Shown in pieces: positions 61,101 through 64,000 of a stretch of 64,000 nt of DNA. Origin of the DNA: Sphingobacteriaceae bacterium (GTDB taxonomy: Bacteria; Bacteroidota; Bacteroidia; UBA7662); NCBI GenBank assembly GCA_030682795.1, contig JAUXNJ010000010.1, forward strand, positions 62,001-126,000. Reading direction: 5' to 3'. Numbering within the stretch: the first letter of the stretch is position 1; the number at the start of each line of letters is the position of its first letter. The notes beneath the pieces were generated by a model. It saw nothing but the letters and a program-made list of their open reading frames with translations, did no database searches and had not been told where the DNA came from. A program made the translations under genes and the position numbers.

Positions 61101-64000
61101 TTTCCAGGTCTTTACAAACAGCGGTAGCATTAATGGTAGGGTAGTGCGGACCTGCATATTCAATGACAGCGCGCGTAGTATCGCGAGGAATGTGGCCGTT
61201 GTGCCAGTTAGAGGCCGTAAACCAGTCGGTACTTGTGCCTCCCAACCAATAGCCATTGGTAATGCCATCGATGGCTACCAAGCGACCCGTATTATTGGTG
61301 AAGAAAGTAGTATTGATGTTGGTGGCTCCTGAACCGGTATAACCCCACGAGCCAGATACCTGCCGTAAACTGTTAAAAGAAAGGTAAAAACAGCCCGAAA
61401 TAAAGCCGTTACAGTTGAAAGTACCACCTGTATTGATCGATACCACACCCGGAAAATCGAGTATAGCCCCCGCACGCAGCGTGCCACCACTGATGATGGT
61501 CAAGCCCGAATAATCGATGGTGCCTGCTAAAGTTAAAACACCCGTACCAACTTTTTGAATACCACCCGTTCCTACACCTGTAATGGTGCCTGAATAGGAG
61601 GTGTTCGTATTGTCGCTGCCAATTACCAGGGTGGCAGTTCCCAACAATACATTACCGCCTGCTCCGCCGCCACCTGCCAAACTACCAATGCTGTTGCTAA
61701 AGCCCTGAATGTCGAGCGTGGCCCCAGCCGTATTGCCAATGGTAAAGGCCGAGGAGGCACTGATGGCGGTAGGACTTACAGCTTTGAGCACTCCCGCATT
61801 GATGTTGGTGCTGCCAGTATAGGTGTTGTTGCCGCCTAATCGCTGGGTATAGGCACCGGCTTTAACTACCGATAATACGCCCGTGCCATTAATGATGCGT
61901 CCGTCGTAGGTAATGTCGCCACTTCCACGGCTAAAGGTAATGCTTGCAGGACTTGCGCTGTTGTTGCGCACAAAGGCGTTGGTGTCGGTACCAATGATGC
62001 CAGCAGTGGTAATGTTAAAGCCGTTTAAATTGAGGGTAGAAGTGTTGTTAACCAAACTTCCACTTGGAATGGCGCCTGCATTGCCAATGGTGAGGGTGCC
62101 CTGGTTGATGATGGTATTGCCGGTATAGCTGTTCGCGGCGTTGAGGGTGGTGGTGCCAGCTCCTGTTTGGGTAAGTGTGCCGGTTCCTAAGCTAATAACG
62201 CTATTGACCACTATTACGCGGTTGGTACCGCCCGTTGGCTCCAAAGTTAAGTCTGCATTGGTTCCAGTAATGGCGCCATTTAATGTGAATGCATTGGTGG
62301 AGTTCGCGTTTCGCCGAATGCTACCGCTACCAATGATTTGAAAAGGACGGTTGGTGGCGCGAGCAGTTGTACTGCTGTAATTTAATATACCACCGTTTTC
62401 TAGGGTAATGGTAGCCGTAGTGCTGCCTGTACCAATGCTACTGTTGGTGCCACTGTTGGCAATTACGTTCGATACCGTTAAAATACCTCCACCTATGTAA
62501 ACTTGTCCGCTGAAAGTACTCGCTGCGTTTGAAAGTACAAATTCAGCACTTCCTAATTTGCGTAAATGTACCGTGCCACTTCCATTTGATATAACGGCAG
62601 CCAAAGTGCGGTTGGTGGTATGGTCTACAGTTAAGGTGCAGCTGCCGGCTTGACTGCTGGTAATGGTACTGCCTGTGTTCGAGCCTGCAATGCCATTGAA
62701 GGTTTGATTTTGTCCGTATAAATCCAGCACAATGCCAGCGAAGTTGCCAAAATTCATGACCGTAGCTGGGTCTAAGGTATTTTCAACACCAAGGATAACG
62801 GTGCCTAAGTTGAAGTTAAATTGTCCGTTAGTAGGTCTGTTGCCCTGCATGAACAAGGTGCCACTGCCCTCTTTTGCAAAAGTAGCTGAAGGGCCGTGTT
62901 CGCAGTCGCCTGCAAAACGAAAATGTCCGCTTCCCCTAAGCGTAATGCTTCGGTTGGTGCCGTTGTTACTGATGATAGAAGATGGCAAGGCGGTAAAAAG
63001 CAAACTATCAGCGGTGGCGTTAAATTCTACGTTTCCAGAAAGTGAAACAACTCCTGCTAAAACATTATTTCCATTGATGTTGGCTATGGCTCCGCTAGTC
63101 GCAGGAACTCCCGTGCCCGTAGCGGTAATGTCTTGTACAATGGTAAGGTTACCTGAACTTGGTGCCAATTGTAAACTGGCATTGCTAATGGTAATGGCAT
63201 TGTTGCTGCCCAAAGCACCATTGGCCGTTACCCGCAAATTTCCACCATTAACTAGTACGTTACCGGTAAAAGAATTGGCTCGTGGTAAAATCCAAGTACC
63301 CGCATCCGATTTGGTAAGGGTGGTGATGCCGTTTCCAGTAAAATCCACAATTTCACCCGAAAAAATATTGTTTCCGGTATTGGTGCCTCGTAAAAACAGG
63401 GTGCTGGTACCTGTATTGGTGGAGAGGAGGTCGCTGGTAAACTCTAATGGCCCTGTACCATTGGAGGTAATATTGGTATTTCCACTGGTACCTGCCAATT
63501 CAATGGCCCGGTCGGTGGTTTGTCCGGTACCCGTATAGGTGAGGTTACCCGTATTGCCGCCAAAGCCAATGCGAATGACGCCATTGGCCGCACTCGAAGG
63601 GGCACCTAGGTTACTGCTGGCAGCAGGGGCGGGACTGCTCACCGAATTGAGTGTGGCAACGCTGAGAACACCATTCTGAATCCATACCTGTCCGGTGAAG
63701 GTGTTATTGCCAGTTAGTGTGAGGGTTCCTGTGCCCGACTTGATCAAGCCTACATCACCGCCTAAATTGGCGCTAACAGTGCCGCCTTGCAAAGCAAAAT
63801 CAACCGTGGAAGACAGAAGCCCTGTACCGATGATGCTACCACTGGTAATGGTTATGAGGCCAACCTCATCGGTAAAGGTGCCTACATTGAGAATGCCGCC
63901 ATTTACGGTAACCGCACCGGTGGCTAAAATGTCGTTGGCACCATACAACAAAGTGCCACCTGTAACCGTGGTGGTACCAGTGAAGGTACAAGGCACATTG
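55135..64000 (-). CDS. Giant repeat-rich T9SS adhesin, 5' end outside the window
   Basis: At least 2955 residues; the frame stays open to the window's right edge. From about 59 kb to the edge it is composed of dozens of autotransporter-associated beta-strand repeats (GTLTLTGNNTFTGQVWIQNG, TGNTIINQGTLTIGNAG). Then follow a Big_1-like Ig domain (about 58.3-58.6 kb, SSVVFSVDTAIANGVDSVF), a YDG/MBG-type module (57.7-57.9 kb, FDKLYDGTTNITASGV), two W-x-x-x-x-NW-P modules near 57 and 61.2 kb, and a C-terminal Por sorting domain (PYLYPPMPNPFEQ, MYGRVVSRQPQQL). It should be exported by T9SS and act as an adhesin, perhaps a filament. It overlaps the next gene by 4 bp. Confidence 0.88.
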   Translation of the reverse strand, partial: NVPCTFTGTTTVTGGTLLYGANDILATGAVTVNGGILNVGTFTDEVGLITITSGSIIGTGLLSSTVDFALQGGTVSANLGGDVGLIKSGTGTLTLTGNNTFTGQVWIQNGVLSVATLNSVSSPAPAASSNLGAPSSAANGVIRIGFGGNTGNLTYTGTGQTTDRAIELAGTSGNTNITSNGTGPLEFTSDLLSTNTGTSTLFLRGTNTGNNIFSGEIVDFTGNGITTLTKSDAGTWILPRANSFTGNVLVNGGNLRVTANGALGSNNAITISNASLQLAPSSGNLTIVQDITATGTGVPATSGAIANINGNNVLAGVVSLSGNVEFNATADSLLFTALPSSIISNNGTNRSITLRGSGHFRFAGDCEHGPSATFAKEGSGTLFMQGNRPTNGQFNFNLGTVILGVENTLDPATVMNFGNFAGIVLDLYGQNQTFNGIAGSNTGSTITSSQAGSCTLTVDHTTNRTLAAVISNGSGTVHLRKLGSAEFVLSNAASTFSGQVYIGGGILTVSNVIANSGTNSSIGTGSTTATITLENGGILNYSSTTARATNRPFQIIGSGSIRRNANSTNAFTLNGAITGTNADLTLEPTGGTNRVIVVNSVISLGTGTLTQTGAGTTTLNAANSYTGNTIINQGTLTIGNAGAIPSGSLVNNTSTLNLNGFNITTAGIIGTDTNAFVRNNSASPASITFSRGSGDITYDGRIINGTGVLSVVKAGAYTQRLGGNNTYTGSTNINAGVLKAVSPTAISASSAFTIGNTAGATLDIQGFSNSIGSLAGGGGAGGNVLLGTATLVIGSDNTNTSYSGTITGVGTGGIQKVGTGVLTLAGTIDYSGLTIISGGTLRAGAILDFPGVVSINTGGTFNCNGFISGCFYLSFNSLRQVSGSWGYTGSGATNINTTFFTNNTGRLVAIDGITNGYWLGGTSTDWFTASNWHNGHIPRDTTRAVIEYAGPHYPTINATAVCKDLEIFPAATVTMSGSSVIDVHGDWLNYGSFVPATSTVNFRKASGVAQVITRPSVGPFANLQYFGTGTLRLSSNEPRPFEMTGALLTNTGNTIDLNGKGLICAGLGGPGLLTNSQPFDVIIAINGTTDRAFSGIIQNGSGTVGLTKTGSMTQVLEGNNTFTGGITVNGGTLHARNSTTAMGNGSVTLAGTTPVLRLSNTAGVGLNFAQAVTVNANAEIISDNNTTGAGATHTLGALTLNATTLTISGGANVNSGTAGVTFGAVTHSVSPTYTVNNPSGGGLTQLSLGALTGGTLPVVMNGNGTIVQTGAFNIQPTLATQSAITYSGTGTLTLSQNNTMTQRLTLSSGLVVATANGNALGSGTTVYMSGGVLNLSNNTPIAFNNAVIATVNPSFISDRTAAGAGVTHTLGNYSALSPVDSMRVLVGSNVTSGIAGVAFGTLTHPTTTNINVDTLALLQTTGFAGTSRAIRKYGGGEFSITGNSTRTSVTDMYAGSIRLGNANSMGTSATADFNFYGGQLILAADANTTFNNTDVFLRAPNLEIVVDRANAAATSQTHSINILNWPIVDNTYVLNVSRGANITGAAIGSLGIASLLQNSANRTYNYNTSLNARVEWPNYSPTGANITINHRGPGQLGQAAGSSLVTIASTTLNQLGSGSIEFSGTNTLVGPVNIDSGEVRVATNPQTFRVLNINNLGRFNPGTQTAFALSLFFDGVRQSPRIYGSTSSTTAQFQDNNRFTAGSTGRLGLKGYLEFLTQPIGGRSSLLFASPPVVQLRDSTGILINNAQNTSPVRAFLSLTDATNRGRLRGDSVELMVNDRATFDSLRIGGRADSVYRIAFIVDSLVTPALESDNISVTPGPIEPSLSSVVFSVDTAIANGVDSVFVTVVLSDIDTNFITNQLVSLTQDSGKVSTIVAQNFGFSNSFGVAQFAVSSTVADSINYFAVTQLGADDPFQGTARVYFIPGPPFRILVNNPPYSTAVNTIFFPPIEVSIFDSNDNRMWTDTNTVTLSLLPFGVINGTFQVTETSGVAIFPIVSIPNGGTYFMRAAVGSIADTSLAFDIIENYYNGGKGDGFDANNPRVTNLDGKFVLQLDGSFVAFDKLYDGTTNITASGVSANNITLVGLDTSFPNVVLDTVFYGFLSPSVGENKRVVISEAELSGTDTAEYIFSLFGAPFGTAKILGQSYFGGAGRGDVRASSDTVFLDGAKAVPSKLVFDTQPGDQIANEPFSLSARILSTDNRLVPFGAEQAILDFYTNPSGASLNGGNQPFTGGVAVFNNLSINREGTGYELSLEPGGSITHTLDTAVSAPFDVYVVYDGGQGRGDSSIGLISRGLDGFLYDVWIGGASGNPRNWYTAANWNTGLTPRDTSRILIPLRPNQPSLNRSVTPAENSFVLANGGKLILTNGSVLTIDSSTAGAPGPLFKLNNGSETETRGTNSKIVVEPYARYVNLSSSLPRLESRQRLSGVKGWRQLGSPVKTTYADFLDSLETQGYPGAKFDSLQPNVLWFAETDTGTTLQSWRKPANASDSTVQGRGHFVYVFDGAGYPARVTGGGNYADTLPVVLTSNGFEPNLTTGDFVFPELTFTPRALSTQADTAGGNTFFLDENVADAGWNLLANPTPSTLNWDASSGAWTANNLDNTFYIWDPSFGGVGGYRYWNGTVGNIDTSLSDGNIAPYQAFWVHANAANPSLAFNNNAKSDDAARYYSRRQAPPSISLSLQGAGMEANSYVSFTQQGITGPDVYDAYQLESYNDSWLMLYTQSSTRHKKPLVINHLPDNFSNELAIPLHLAAAKDRQPISGNYALFWNLAQNWPANWTIALMDHHNQKVVPMLERSSYQFNYQAPANPAFRTSQEDGDFRSPKAVLHGAKPDIAENPVFRQQREPQRPFTIVIIPNHDGSELVYRPDHPYLYPPMPNPFEQETTLAFYLPEQTMAMLEVSDMYGRVVSRQPQQLYTAGTHELVWNAPQATPGTYVIRLVTADFVSTQKAVKIK

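Overview
This is a Bacteroidota chromosome segment of moderate GC. The support is consistent: a PSP1/RicT gene followed by gldH; Por secretion (T9SS) cargo with C-terminal sorting domains at 2.7, 24.9, 31.7 and 55.1 kb; a PorE-like OmpA protein; the order nadK - DUF6089 - uppS - bamA - ompH - ompH; futile/menaquinone genes menA-menC-menE; and repeated promoter boxes of the TAnnTTTG type, several with a TTG element 19-20 bp upstream. I cannot assign the family more closely than the phylum. No rRNA, tRNA, CRISPR array or insertion sequence was seen.

Region 1 (1-24.8 kb) is mostly core genome: end of holB, ricT, gldH, radC, rpsT, two small lipoproteins, a zinc-dependent phospholipase C-like protein, an RlpA-like protein, a GatB/YqeY - CvpA - PabA/TrpG - CBS - nadK operon, two tandem DUF6089 genes leading into uppS-bamA-ompH-ompH (outer-membrane assembly), the PorE-like gene, purM, and a minus-strand rny - zapA - coiled-coil - pheT group. 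Region 2 (24.8-41.8 kb) holds a secreted M36 metallopeptidase, lipocalin, ABC-F ATPase, AlkC/AlkD-type glycosylase, another T9SS cargo protein, menA-menC, an AAA/DUF4143 ATPase wedged in front of menE with a palindrome array, a THUMP methyltransferase, a DEAD-box helicase, a cation efflux protein and a RidA-family protein. Region 3 (41.9-43.55 kb) is accessory: a MazF/PemK-type toxin broken by a one-base frameshift beside its intact antitoxin, two small unknown genes (one 45 codons), and about 400 bp of degenerate short repeats.

Region 4 (43.55-64 kb, all minus strand) is the exceptional part. In transcription order it has a giant T9SS adhesin (its start lies beyond the window), three small secreted pilin-like proteins, a DUF4402-type pilin, a PapD-like periplasmic chaperone, an outer-membrane usher with extra C-terminal TPR-like modules, a single protein that joins a FliF-like membrane-ring segment to a FliG-like cytoplasmic rotor, a TPR lipoprotein, MotA, MotB and an unknown 262-residue protein. 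Most junctions overlap or are under 70 bp. No flagellar rod, hook, filament, export or chemotaxis gene is present. My reading is that a MotAB-type stator and a FliF-FliG-type rotor are encoded in one operon with a chaperone-usher surface fibre, which suggests a rotary or energised pilus-like machine that spans the envelope. The domain identities are from reading the sequence and family knowledge; the machine itself is inference.
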